Of a stretch of 64,000 bases of DNA, positions 54,013 to 63,139 are shown one piece after another (position 1 is the stretch's first letter; each line of letters opens with the position of its first letter). Location of the stretch: NCBI RefSeq assembly GCF_024199795.1, contig NZ_JANADK010000001.1, positions 7,874,001 to 7,938,000 on the forward strand. Reading direction: 5' to 3'. A program made the position numbers and the translations under genes. Source of the stretch: Bradyrhizobium sp. CCGB01. GTDB lineage: Bacteria; Pseudomonadota; Alphaproteobacteria; Rhizobiales; Xanthobacteraceae. The notes beneath the pieces were generated by a model. That model was given only the letters and a program-made list of their open reading frames with translations. It was not told the DNA's origin and did not search any database.

Positions 54013-54783
54013 TCAGACCGATTTCACTTCACCACCATCCATCCGTAACGCCGTGCCCGTCATCCAGCGCGCACCCGGCGACACGAGGAATGCCATCAAC
54101 TCGGCGATCTCGTCTGGCTCTCCGTAGCGCTCGATACCTGCTTCCTCTGGAAATCTGGCGGTCGCCTCCTCGACGGTCATGTTGTGCAATGGCGCCCAGC
54201 GCTCGAGGTAGGAACGACGCCGTCCTGTCATCACCGCTCCCGGCATGACGCTATTGACCTGGACACCATCTGCGATGCCGCGATCGGAGAAGGCCTTCGC
54301 AAGGGCAACGATGGCGGCATTGATGGTGCCAACCGCTGCGTACGAAGCCTTAGGAAACAAGGCGGAATTCCCGGACATCAGCACGACGGCTCCCTTCGCC
54401 GCCTTCAGGGCCGGCCACGCCGCGATTGTGAGCCGTCGGGCGCCATGCAGCTTCAGCGCAAGTCCGTCTTCCCATTGCGCATCCGTCGCCTCGAACAGGT
54501 CGATCTGAGGCACCGCACCCGCGATATTGAGCAGCGCATCAATCCTACCTAGCGCGCCCAGCGTCCGATCGACGACGTCTCGTGCAGCAGTCCGCTCGGC
54601 CAAATCAGCCTCGATCACCAACGCATCGGCACCAGCCGCCCTGACGAGCTCTGCTGTACGGTCCAGATTGGCGCGGTTTCGTGCGACAAGAGCAATCGTG
54701 GAAAAATCCAGCGCTAGACGCAACGCGGTCGCGTGGCCGATTCCCTGACTCGCTCCCGTAACGATAGCAACGGATTTGGACAT
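54013..54783 (-). CDS. Short-chain dehydrogenase/reductase with altered active site
   Basis: 256 residues. Rossmann start SVAIVTGASQGIGHATALRL, ALLNIAGAVPQ (the NNAG region) and VQVNSVMPGAVMTGRR. The catalytic stretch reads SGNSALFPKASYAAVGTINA: the Tyr is there but the expected YxxxK Lys is replaced, so activity is doubtful or differently organised. ATG at 54783; 30 bases after the next upstream gene's stop, so probably in an operon with the MDR and hydrolase genes. Confidence 0.85.
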   Translation of the reverse strand: MSKSVAIVTGASQGIGHATALRLALDFSTIALVARNRANLDRTAELVRAAGADALVIEADLAERTAARDVVDRTLGALGRIDALLNIAGAVPQIDLFEATDAQWEDGLALKLHGARRLTIAAWPALKAAKGAVVLMSGNSALFPKASYAAVGTINAAIVALAKAFSDRGIADGVQVNSVMPGAVMTGRRRSYLERWAPLHNMTVEEATARFPEEAGIERYGEPDEIAELMAFLVSPGARWMTGTALRMDGGEVKSV

Positions 54784-54813
54784 GCAGACCCTCCGCTAAG
54801 AGATTTGACAAGG

Positions 54814-55791
54814 TCAATCGTGAACGACGACCATCTTTCCGACAGCCTCGTTCGCCTCCATCATGCGATGGGCTTCGCGTATCTGGTCGAAGCGAAAGAC
54901 CCGTGCCGGCTTCACGTCGAGCCGGCCAACCGAGGCGTCAGCAGCGATCTTCTGCAATGGGACATCGGCAAGCGGAAATCCGGGGGTACCAAACACGAAG
55001 CTTCCAAAGAAACTCAGATAAACGCCGCTCGCCATCTGCAGCAACGGGTTGAAGTCGGGAATCGGATCGAGCCCACCGAGCCAGCCCGCAAGACAGGAGC
55101 GGCCGCCGCGGCGGAGCATGGCGAGGGAGTCGAGCACTACGCTGTTGCCGACAAGGTCGAGAACCGCGTCAACTTGTTTCGCCTCGGCGAGATGCTGCGA
55201 GAGATCCCGCCGCTCAATTTCGCAACGTTCGGCCCCGAGCTTTTCCAAAATTTGGAATCGCTCCCGGCTGCGTGTCGTCGCAACGACCCGCACGCCGGCA
55301 TTGACTGCGAGTTTGACAGCCGCTTGACCGAACGAGGAAGTCGCGCCGCGAATGACGAGAAGCTGGCTTTTCTGCAGATCGAGATTTCGGAAGAGACAAG
55401 TCCATGCCGTCGCGAAGGTCTCGGGTATCGCTGCGAGCTCTGCCCACGGCAAATCTGCGTCGATCAATGCGACGTTCGAGACCGGAGCACGGGTATATTC
55501 GGCATAACTGCCATTGATGGTCCGGCCGAGACCGCCCATCAATGCAGCGACTTTCGCACCAACCGGAAATTCTCCGCCTGGACATGATTTCACGAGCCCG
55601 ACGCATTCGATCCCACTGATCGGCGCCGCTTCGGCCCATTCGCCACGGCGCATGTGCATCTCAGCATGATTGATGCCGAATCCCTTTACCTCGATGACGA
55701 CATGACCAAGCTTCGCCTCCGGCTCCGGAACGTCTCGATAGACAAGGCTGTCCAAGCCGCCGAATTTTTCAAGAACGATGGCACGCATCAC
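54814..55791 (-). CDS. Zinc-independent MDR oxidoreductase (quinone-reductase-like)
   Basis: 325 residues of the medium-chain dehydrogenase/reductase family. N-terminal GroES-like part (MMRAIVLEKFGGLDSLVYRD, VVIEVKGFGINHAEMHMRRG), then the NAD(P)-binding part SQLLVIRGATSSFGQAAVKL with AxxGxxG-type spacing, AVLDLVGNSVVLDSLAML and the C-terminal DQIREAHRMMEANEAVGKMV. No structural-zinc Cys cluster is present. Presumed substrate is an enone or quinone. It starts 51 bases downstream of the hydrolase gene. Confidence 0.88.
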   Translation of the reverse strand: MMRAIVLEKFGGLDSLVYRDVPEPEAKLGHVVIEVKGFGINHAEMHMRRGEWAEAAPISGIECVGLVKSCPGGEFPVGAKVAALMGGLGRTINGSYAEYTRAPVSNVALIDADLPWAELAAIPETFATAWTCLFRNLDLQKSQLLVIRGATSSFGQAAVKLAVNAGVRVVATTRSRERFQILEKLGAERCEIERRDLSQHLAEAKQVDAVLDLVGNSVVLDSLAMLRRGGRSCLAGWLGGLDPIPDFNPLLQMASGVYLSFFGSFVFGTPGFPLADVPLQKIAADASVGRLDVKPARVFRFDQIREAHRMMEANEAVGKMVVVHD

Positions 55792-55842
55792 ACCTCTCTT
55801 CGCACCTGCCTCCAGGGGGGTCGGTCACGTGTCTGACCTTGA

Positions 55843-56694
55843 CTAGACAAGAAAATCGCGAATTGCCGCCGCGATCTCCCCGGCATGCGTCTCAAGCGCG
55901 AAGTGGCCCGTATCAAAGAAGCGAACCTCGGCACCCGCAATGTCGCGCTGGAACGCCTTCGCGCCCGCCGGCAGGAAGAAGGGATCGTTTTTGCCCCAGA
56001 CCGCCAGGAAAGGCGGCTTGTGCTTCCGGAAGTAAGCCTGGAATTCCGGATACATGGCGACATTGGTCTTGTAGTCACCGAAAAGATCGAGCTGGACCTC
56101 GTCGGCGCCGGCGCGCGCGAGATAATAATTATCCAACGTGTATCCATCAGGTGAGATCAGGGAGGCGTCAGGCACCCCGTGGGTGTATTGCCAGGCCGTG
56201 GTCTCCGGCGAAAGGAACGAGCGCAGCGCCGCCCGGTTCTCCTTCGACGGATCTTGCCAGTAGGCACGGATCGGGCTCCAGCCCTCGCTCAGCCCCTCCT
56301 CATACGCGTTGCCATTCTGCGAAATGATGGAAGTGACACGCTCGGGATGGCGCAGGGCCATCCGGAAGCCCGTCGGCGCGCCGTAGTCGAAGACGTAGAG
56401 CGAGAAGCGGGTAAGCCCGACGACCTCAGTGAACCGCTCCAGTACCTGCGCCAGCGCGGCGAACGTATATTGGAACTTCTCGCGAGCCGGCATGTCAGAC
56501 TGGCCAAAGCCGGGTAGATCCGGCACCACGACTCGGAAGCGGCCGGAGAGCGCGGGGATCAATTCACGGAACATGTGGCCAGCCGTCGGAAATCCGTGAA
56601 GCAGCAGCAAGGCGGGCGCATCGGACCGGCCCGCTTCCCGATAGAATACGTTCAGACCGTCCACGTCCGCTTTGCGATACCGAATGCTCGTCAT
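55843..56694 (-). CDS. Alpha/beta hydrolase with Asp nucleophile (haloalkane-dehalogenase/epoxide-hydrolase-like)
   Basis: 283 residues. Oxyanion LLLLHGFPTAGHMFRELIPA, VVVPDLPGFGQSDMP, elbow SLYVFDYGAPTGFRMALRHP with Asp in the nucleophile position, WGKNDPFF for the acid and FFDTGHFALETH for the His. An Asp nucleophile points to halide or epoxide hydrolysis rather than esterase action. ATG at 56694 has GAGGAACC upstream. It is the first gene of the run that continues to the MDR and SDR, with an AraC regulator upstream on the same strand. Confidence 0.88.
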   Translation of the reverse strand: MTSIRYRKADVDGLNVFYREAGRSDAPALLLLHGFPTAGHMFRELIPALSGRFRVVVPDLPGFGQSDMPAREKFQYTFAALAQVLERFTEVVGLTRFSLYVFDYGAPTGFRMALRHPERVTSIISQNGNAYEEGLSEGWSPIRAYWQDPSKENRAALRSFLSPETTAWQYTHGVPDASLISPDGYTLDNYYLARAGADEVQLDLFGDYKTNVAMYPEFQAYFRKHKPPFLAVWGKNDPFFLPAGAKAFQRDIAGAEVRFFDTGHFALETHAGEIAAAIRDFLV

Positions 56695-56878
56695 CTGCGG
56701 TTCCTCACGGCTTCCCTCGAAGCATCGTCGCACCTGCGGAACCGATGATCCGATCCGAGGCTGGCTCATTTAGATATTTCGTGGGGCAAGTTGATCTGGT
56801 TACAGAGCTCCCGACATTTTTTTGGCGCGCAGGATTCCTGTCGCCTCCTCTGCCCCGTCTATCGCGTTTTCGACCAAT

Positions 56879-57892
56879 TCACTTGAACTCTCTGCGGTAG
56901 TCCGTAGGAGTCCAACCCGTTGTCTTTCGAAAGGCCGAGCTGAAGGAGCTCGTTTGCGCATAGCCCAAGCCGAGCGCGATGTCCGTAATCGATATTCCGC
57001 GATCTGCGAGTCGCAGCTTGGCCAGCTCCATGCGTCGCTGTACCTGGTATTGGTATGCCGGCATTCCGAACGATCTCTTGAATGCCCGGCAAAAGTGATG
57101 AATGCTGAGCTTGGCAAGCTGTGCGAGCTTCAGAAGGCACACCTGCTCTCCCAGGTGCTCTTCGACGTACTCGACGACAATGCGCTTCTGCCAGCCTGCG
57201 AGACCTCCACGACTCACCGGTGCCACTTCGCGAACCGCTTCGCGATCCGACCGGGAAAGCTCGTACGCGAGCACGCCACAGAGCGCCTCGAGGTAGGGCA
57301 CGCACGTCGCATCGCCGCTCTCGATTGCCTTTTTCAGCTTGAAGGCGGTCTCCCAGACCCGCGGGTCTTCGAAGTATATCCTGGGCGCAAACTCGGCGTC
57401 GCTGCCGTCAGACGCACGAAGCGCGGCGGGATCGAAGTAGATAAAAGTTAGCTGCGCAGACGAGGCCGTCTCATGCCATTCGCGATAGGCCTGGCCCGCG
57501 GGCACGAACGTCAATTTGTGTTCAGAACCGCGGAGCTTCGACGAGAAAAGGCCGTCGATGGAAGTCTCGCCGCCTTTTCGTGCTCCTTCGCTGTACAAGG
57601 CCAGGAGATGCCTCGATCCCTGAAAGCGAAATTCAAGCCTGTTGCCGACCGGGACGTGGACGCTTTCGGAAAACCACCGGCAACAGCCAATTCCGAGGCG
57701 CCTCACTGGCCCAGCGGGTGTTATGCTCACCGTCGGGTGAAGTGCCATTTCAGACAGCTTGGGAGGCTGCGCCTCGTCCACCGGTCGAATCGACGTTGCG
57801 GAGATCTCCTTCCGCGGCATCCTCTCACTCGAATCTGATAAGTACATTCCCATCGCCGTCGCCTTTTTTGTGCTGCCGATGGCTGCGTCCAT
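56879..57892 (-). CDS. AraC-family transcriptional regulator
   Basis: Up to 337 residues. C-terminal double HTH: LAQLAKLSIHHFCRAFKRSF, GMPAYQYQVQRRMELAKLRL, ISITDIALGLGYAQTSSFSS, AFRKTTGWTPTDYRREFK. The N-terminal part is a cupin-like ligand domain (LTFVPAGQAYREWHETASSA). It probably controls the hydrolase-MDR-SDR genes 184 bases downstream. The start is unclear: in-frame ATGs at 57892, 57847 (GATGGGA upstream, the best-looking) and 57748 are possible. Confidence 0.85.
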   Translation of the reverse strand: MDAAIGSTKKATAMGMYLSDSSERMPRKEISATSIRPVDEAQPPKLSEMALHPTVSITPAGPVRRLGIGCCRWFSESVHVPVGNRLEFRFQGSRHLLALYSEGARKGGETSIDGLFSSKLRGSEHKLTFVPAGQAYREWHETASSAQLTFIYFDPAALRASDGSDAEFAPRIYFEDPRVWETAFKLKKAIESGDATCVPYLEALCGVLAYELSRSDREAVREVAPVSRGGLAGWQKRIVVEYVEEHLGEQVCLLKLAQLAKLSIHHFCRAFKRSFGMPAYQYQVQRRMELAKLRLADRGISITDIALGLGYAQTSSFSSAFRKTTGWTPTDYRREFK

Positions 57893-58157
57893 TCGTCAAC
57901 GAACTTCTGCACGGAAGAGACAGCTTGATTGCCTGGATGCAGCCGTTCGGCTCGCAGGCCGCAAATGGCGTCGCCTCTCCGTTCAAAGCGAGCTGCCAAT
58001 ACCGGCTGGCAGCACCGCACAGAGACACCATGCTTTTCATAGCTCTGACGGGCAATCTCGCGCTTGTGCTGCTTCGCCCCCTACCTAGGTATGGGTACCG
58101 CGCGGGGACGGCACCGAAATAATTCGGCGCGAAATGCCGCCCCCCCGGGGCGAGGCG

Positions 58158-58772
58158 TCAGCTTTGGAGTTGGAGCGCTCCAGCCATTCGAACGAGCGTA
58201 GCTGCGGTCTTTGCCCCCAGCTTCCGCATTACACTGCCGCGATGCATTTTGACCGTCGCCTCGCTGATCGAGAGCTCGTTGGCCACCTGCTTGTTCATCA
58301 AGCCGGACGAAACCAGCGTCATCACTTGTCGCTCGCGCGCGGTCAAGAGCGCGAATTTCTCCTGCAACTGCGCGAGGTGCGCGATGTCGTCGCGTCGGTC
58401 TGTGTCTTTTCGGATCGCGGCTGTGACGGCGTCGAGGAGATCCTGATCCCGTATCGGCTTGGTGAGAAAATCGACCGCCCCCAACTTCATACCCCTGACG
58501 GACATGGGAATGTCGCCGAAAGCCGTCATCAGGATTACCGGAATTCCGACATTGATCCTTGTCAGATACTCCTGCAGTTCCAGTCCGCTGGTACCCGGCA
58601 ATCTGACATCGAGCACCAGACAGGCGGGGGTCTCCTCCAGGTCGACCTTCAGGAAGTCCGAAGCAGACCCATACAATGCGACCCTGTAATTCAGGGACTC
58701 AAGCAGGTCACCAAGGGACTCGCGAACCGCCTGATCGTCATCAACAATGTGAACAACACCCGATGCAGGCAC
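58158..58772 (-). CDS. FixJ/NarL-type response regulator
   Basis: 204 residues. Receiver: GVVHIVDDDQAVRESLGDLL (acidic triad), CLVLDVRLPGTSGLELQEYL with the phosphorylated Asp, ILMTAFGD and DFLTKPIRDQDLL with the Lys. Then a LuxR-type HTH (LTARERQVMTLVSSGLMNKQ, VANELSISEATVKMHRGSVM). The GTG at 58772 lies two bases after the kinase gene's TAG and shares its Shine-Dalgarno region, so the two are coupled. Longer in-frame starts lie inside the kinase gene. Confidence 0.92.
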   Translation of the reverse strand: MPASGVVHIVDDDQAVRESLGDLLESLNYRVALYGSASDFLKVDLEETPACLVLDVRLPGTSGLELQEYLTRINVGIPVILMTAFGDIPMSVRGMKLGAVDFLTKPIRDQDLLDAVTAAIRKDTDRRDDIAHLAQLQEKFALLTARERQVMTLVSSGLMNKQVANELSISEATVKMHRGSVMRKLGAKTAATLVRMAGALQLQS

Positions 58773-58774
58773 TG

Positions 58775-60448
58775 CTAAAGACCCCCCAACGTCTGAGCCG
58801 GCTGACGAAGCGGGAGAACGAACGTGAACCTCGTGCCGGACGTCCCGTTTTCTTCCACCCATAGCTGTCCTCCGTGGAGATTGACTATCTTGCGGCAGAT
58901 CGACAGGCCCAGACCGAGCCCCGCTCCCTTCGTTGTATAGAGCGACTCAAAGACCCGCTCTCTATCGGCCGGATGGATGCCAACCCCAGTATCCGCGATT
59001 GCCACGGAAATCATACCATCGAGAACCTTCGATGAGAGGGTCAAAATGCGGTTCCCGCCCTCAACTCCTGCCATGGCCTCTATGGCATTGCGCACGAGAT
59101 TCAGAGCGACCTGCTGGATCTGAACACGGTCCGCCTCCGCGTCAGGCAGTGATCCATCGAAGTCGGTTCGGACGGTGACACCAGCTCGCTCAATCTCCCT
59201 TTGCGACAGACGCAGAACCTCCGCGACCGCCTCATTGATATCGAACTTGGCAAAATGAACCTGCGTGCCCCGCGCCAAGGATCTGACTCCTTTCACGATC
59301 TCCGTGGCTCGACGCGCCTGCTTGATAATGCGCGTAACCGACCTTTGGGCTTCCGTCGCTTCCAGCGGCCCCCTGGCGAGCCATCGGAGGCCAGCTTCCG
59401 CGCTCATGATAATCCCCGTCAGCGGTTGATCGATCTCGTGAACGATCGAGCCGGCGAGTTCGCCAAGAGATGCCAGGCCCGAAGCTCGCGCAAGCTCATT
59501 CCGCGCGTCGGCTAGTGCCTGCTCCGCCGCCTTCCGCAGGGTGATATCAGTGATGATACCTTCCAGCTCCAAATCCCCAGTGGGACCATTGTCGAATTGT
59601 CCGACGGCCGCGACGTGCAAGGTCTTACCGTCCCGGTGGACCACCCGGTATTCATGCGCGAATGGCGACTTGGTTCGGATCGCTTCGGTGAGCGCCCGCT
59701 CCAGCGTAGCATGATCGTCGGGATGCACTCGGCTCTTGAACATCTCGAATGGCACGGGATTTACATCCAGGTCGAGATCCAGGATGCGGTAGCATTCGCG
59801 CGATCCTCGGGAGAGTAGCGTCCGGGTGTTCCAGCGATAACTGCCCATCCCGCCGATCTGCTGACCTCTGACCATCCACATGTTGGTCTCGCGCAGCGCC
59901 TCGAAGAGACGCACCGACTCGAATGAGATGGCAGCCTGGGTAGCAAGCATCGACATCACCCAGAGGCAGCGTGGCGTAAAGATCTCCGCATCCCCGGCCG
60001 CCTCGAGGTAAAGAACACCAATCGCCCAGTGCTGATGAACCAACGGCAGGCACAGCTGAGTTATCTCCCCCGCCGGCGGACTCGCAGGGTCGATCAATGC
60101 CGAACTCGCCGCGTGAGCCTGCCTCACGACCGCTTCCCTTCGATCGAGAACCTCCTCGGCGAGATCGCCCGGCAATCGGAACTCGGCGTTTGCCGGGACG
60201 GAGGCAAAGAAATTCGCCCTCTCGCGGGGAAAGCTCGCGTCCGCTTGAGCAAGCAGATCTCTTTGGCCGCTGAGTAAGATCGCCCCCCGGGCGGCCCCGG
60301 AAAAACTTAACGCCTCCGCGAGAAGTGCGTTGGCCAATCCCTGATAGCTGATCTCTCTTGAGATGACCTGGAATGCCTTCGCGACAAGATCAAGTTCATG
60401 CGTCTCGCTTTTTAACCTCATACCGAGATGCCTCGTAGTGACGATCAT
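58775..60448 (-). CDS. Hybrid-free sensor histidine kinase with GAF and PAS domains
   Basis: 557 residues. Residues about 20-185 form a GAF domain (FQVISREISYQGLANALLAE ... HQHWAIGVLYLEAAG), about 200-310 a PAS fold (SYRWNTRTLLSRGSRECYRI, FKSRVHPDDHATLERALTEA, FAHEYRVVHRDG), then HisKA with LGELAGSIVHEIDQPLTGII (phospho-His) and HATPase with QQVALNLVRNAIEAMAG, IADTGVGIHPADRERVFES, LGLGLSICRKIVNLHGGQL. There is no membrane helix, so it senses a cytoplasmic signal. The partner regulator follows two bases after its stop. Confidence 0.93.
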   Translation of the reverse strand: MIVTTRHLGMRLKSETHELDLVAKAFQVISREISYQGLANALLAEALSFSGAARGAILLSGQRDLLAQADASFPRERANFFASVPANAEFRLPGDLAEEVLDRREAVVRQAHAASSALIDPASPPAGEITQLCLPLVHQHWAIGVLYLEAAGDAEIFTPRCLWVMSMLATQAAISFESVRLFEALRETNMWMVRGQQIGGMGSYRWNTRTLLSRGSRECYRILDLDLDVNPVPFEMFKSRVHPDDHATLERALTEAIRTKSPFAHEYRVVHRDGKTLHVAAVGQFDNGPTGDLELEGIITDITLRKAAEQALADARNELARASGLASLGELAGSIVHEIDQPLTGIIMSAEAGLRWLARGPLEATEAQRSVTRIIKQARRATEIVKGVRSLARGTQVHFAKFDINEAVAEVLRLSQREIERAGVTVRTDFDGSLPDAEADRVQIQQVALNLVRNAIEAMAGVEGGNRILTLSSKVLDGMISVAIADTGVGIHPADRERVFESLYTTKGAGLGLGLSICRKIVNLHGGQLWVEENGTSGTRFTFVLPLRQPAQTLGGL

Positions 60449-60867
60449 ATCCAGACGTCTCGACGCATCATCCTGGGGCTACTCATCAAACGATGAGAAA
60501 CGAGCGCGCTGGTATGCGGCGATATGTAACGGCACTTGTCGACATTGCCAAGTTTGGTTGCCGCGATCCGCGAGTTTGCGGCCCACGAATTCGTGCGAAC
60601 TCCTTTGCGCATTACACCGAATATTTTTAGCAATGGGTGTAACCGGCGCGATGGATGCTCCGAATATCCGCGAAAGTGCAGAGGGGCGGTGTTACGTTCC
60701 GCGGCGGCGTCGCACATGCCGTTCAGCCACCAATCGGGCGCATTGGAGTCGCCGCCAGCCTGGCCTGCATCAGTAGTGGTTCAATTCACCAGTAAACAGG
60801 CCCTATACAGGCAGTCTGCCTAAGATCAGTTTCCGCCGGATCCCGGCCAATGTACTCATGGCGACGC
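60449..60867. other. Intergenic region upstream of the kinase
   Basis: About 420 bases with no convincing gene. It should hold the promoter of the kinase-regulator pair; no clear dyad was picked out. Confidence 0.5.
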
Positions 60868-61551
60868 TTAGCTGACGGCGTTCTGCGACGTCCGCGTCTG
60901 CCCTCGATCAATCAAAATCCGGCAGACAAGGCCGTCAGGCGCAAAGTCGATATCGACCCGCGCCCCAGGTATCGCCTTTGCAATCAAATGCATCCCGAAG
61001 CCTCTGCGTTCCGGCTTGTTTACCGTCGGTCCGCCGCGCTCGCGCCACTGGATGGCGAGACTTTGTCTGCCAAGGTAGGGGGAACTCTCCCAGGCCAACT
61101 CGACGCCCCCCTCCGTCGAGGTCAGGGCGCCGTACTTGCTCGCATTCGTTGCCAGTTCCTGAATGATGACGTGCAGCGACAAGGCGATGTGCGGCTCCAG
61201 CGCGACATCCGGCCCCGCGAGCAGAATGCGATCCTTATGAGACATCGCGTGCGGCCTCAAAGTTCGCTCCAGCAGCCCCGCAAGAGATACGTGCTGCTCT
61301 CCGGCACACTCGATCATCCTGTAAGCATCAGACAGGGTCGCGATCCGCGCCGAGAGAGCCGCGCGAAAATCGGCGGCTGAACTCGCGTCGGTGTTGTCTA
61401 CAAAGCATAGAACTACGCTGAAGAGGTTGCGCATTCGATGCTGCAATTCTCTGACCACCATCTTGAGCGAATCCTCTGGAATCGGAGCGATCCGCTCGTA
61501 CTTTGTGCTTCCGTTTCCATCTCGGAATGACTCGGTGACAGTATGCCTCAT
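60868..61551 (-). CDS. HWE/HisKA_2-type histidine kinase without sensor domain
   Basis: 227 residues. Phospho-acceptor box VVRELQHRMRNLFSVVLCFV and the N-box of the ATPase HVIIQELATNASKYGALTST, GVELAWESSPYLGRQSLAIQ, and RGFGMHLIAKAIPGARVDID. Both are features of the HWE/HisKA_2 class common in alphaproteobacteria. Only about 30 residues precede the His box, so no sensory domain is present; it may receive signals from a partner protein. Nearby are ECF sigma and receiver genes, a setting where such kinases feed PhyR-type or stress pathways. Confidence 0.88.
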   Translation of the reverse strand: MRHTVTESFRDGNGSTKYERIAPIPEDSLKMVVRELQHRMRNLFSVVLCFVDNTDASSAADFRAALSARIATLSDAYRMIECAGEQHVSLAGLLERTLRPHAMSHKDRILLAGPDVALEPHIALSLHVIIQELATNASKYGALTSTEGGVELAWESSPYLGRQSLAIQWRERGGPTVNKPERRGFGMHLIAKAIPGARVDIDFAPDGLVCRILIDRGQTRTSQNAVS

Positions 61552-61589
61552 GCGCAGACCCTATCGCTGTTTACTGAACCGGATACCGA

Positions 61590-61844
61590 TCAACACCCAC
61601 GACATATTTTCAGCTTCTTATCGAGCTCTGCGTCCAGTCCTTCCTGCTTTTGATTGAAATCGGTAATGCGCTTCTGCAAGTCGTCCTCGGCAATCGAGTT
61701 CGGCATGAATTCTTTACCGCGCGGCTGCACGTGCACGTTCTCAGCTGCGCTTGGCGCTTTCGACGATGGCGTAGAGACTGGTTCTGCCAGAGCGGTTAGA
61801 GGAATGGCTGCGAAGCTCAAGATAAGGGACGAACGTCGTTGCAT
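61590..61844 (-). CDS. Small secreted protein ending in CRGC
   Basis: 84 residues: signal peptide MQRRSSLILSFAAIPLTALA / EPVSTPSS, a low-complexity middle, then a charged helix (MPNSIAEDDLQKRITDFNQK, QEGLDAELDKKLKICRGC). It ends in Cys-x2-Cys directly before the stop, which could bind metal or form a disulphide. No family recognised. It is 38 bases upstream of the HWE kinase start and on the same strand. ATG at 61844. Confidence 0.65.
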   Translation of the reverse strand: MQRRSSLILSFAAIPLTALAEPVSTPSSKAPSAAENVHVQPRGKEFMPNSIAEDDLQKRITDFNQKQEGLDAELDKKLKICRGC

Positions 61845-62101
61845 GACCGCGCCTCGATGCATTTGGTTGCTATGAAGACGCCGACAATATGCAGGAAATA
61901 TCTGAGCCTCGCTGTTCGTGGATTGCGCTGATTGCGGTGAAATTGTTGGAATGCAGCAGCCCCCTGACCTAAAAGCGTATGATGGTGATCCCTGGTCAAG
62001 GAGGCGAGACGCCAAGGTCCAGTCGCATGGCGTCGATCAATGGGCCGCAGACCGGGTTGCCTGCCGATCGAAGTTCGAGCGTCGGTTCGCGCAGCGCGCC
62101 C

Positions 62102-63100
62102 CTAGGGTGCCGCGCGCGCAGGTCTTTGCTCCGCGAGAATGACCGAGAAGCGCTCTTGATCGTCAGTCCAATCGGCGATCGGATTCCAGCCACCAGCCTG
62201 CAGGAGAACGAACGCATCCCTCCGGCCGTACTTGAAGCTATTCTCGGTGTGGATGGTCTCGCCATTCGACATAAAAAACTCGCGACCATCAACTTCGAAG
62301 CCGACGTCCCGCGTCGCTTCGAGATGCATCTCGATACGCGACTCCGCAGCATTCCACCGCGCCACATGTCGGAATGCACTCAGCGGAATCGACCCACCCA
62401 GCTCGCGGTTGATTCGATGCAAGAGGTTGAGATTGAAAGCGGCCGTCAGTCCTTGCGTGTCGTCATACGCCGGCAGCAGGACATCTTGATCTTTGATGCG
62501 ATCGATACCTATCAGCAGCATCGATCCGGTACCCAGGGTCGCCGCCATGGCCCGCAACAAATCGACCGCCGCAGACACAGTCAGGTTTCCAATCGTCGAC
62601 CCGGGGAAGAAGCCAAGACGCGCAGTCGAAGCAATTTCCCCGGGCAGCGAGAATGGGTACGTGAAGTCCGCCTCGGTCGGATAAATCGGCAGACCGGGGA
62701 ATGCATGTGACAGGCCTGTCGCCACCTCCCGAAGGAACTCTCCTGAGATGTCGATCGGCACATAGGCGGAGGGCTCGGTCTCCGTCAGCAAAAGCCGCGT
62801 TTTTGCCGACGAACCGGAACCGAACTCTACCACTGCGCGGCCCGGTCCAGCGAGAGCAGAGATCTCTGACACTGCGGAAGCAAGGATCGATCGCTCGGTT
62901 CGCGTGGGGTAGTATTCAGGCAGTAGGGTGATAGCTTCGAACAGAGCCGACCCCCGGCGGTCATAAAGCCATCTCGCCGGAATTGCCTTTGACGCGAGAC
63001 CTAGCCCTTCCATGACGTCGTAGCGGAATGACGCCGTCAGGTCAGCCACCCCGCATCGCAGTTCGCTCTCGAGTTGAAGCAATTTCACCTTCCTTCGCAC
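62102..63100 (-). CDS. egtD: L-histidine N-alpha-methyltransferase EgtD
   Basis: About 330 residues. Family motifs: PARWLYDRRGSALFEAITLL, PEYYPTRTERSIL, the SAM site AVVEFGSGSSAKTRLLL, AYVPIDISGEFLREVATGL, LGFFPGSTIGNLTVSAAVDL, LLIGIDRIKDQDVLLPAYDD, and MHLEATRDVGFEVDGREFFM. EgtD trimethylates histidine as the first step to ergothioneine, an antioxidant. No EgtB gene is next to it, unlike the usual bacterial arrangement. It follows an ECF sigma gene by 39 bases on the same strand. The start is uncertain (GTG 63100, GTG 63088 or TTG 63082, the last with the best Shine-Dalgarno). Confidence 0.92.
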   Translation of the reverse strand: MRRKVKLLQLESELRCGVADLTASFRYDVMEGLGLASKAIPARWLYDRRGSALFEAITLLPEYYPTRTERSILASAVSEISALAGPGRAVVEFGSGSSAKTRLLLTETEPSAYVPIDISGEFLREVATGLSHAFPGLPIYPTEADFTYPFSLPGEIASTARLGFFPGSTIGNLTVSAAVDLLRAMAATLGTGSMLLIGIDRIKDQDVLLPAYDDTQGLTAAFNLNLLHRINRELGGSIPLSAFRHVARWNAAESRIEMHLEATRDVGFEVDGREFFMSNGETIHTENSFKYGRRDAFVLLQAGGWNPIADWTDDQERFSVILAEQRPARAAP

Positions 63101-63139
63101 GACATTTACTTCGGCCCGGCGGGCTGCCCCGCAATGGCC

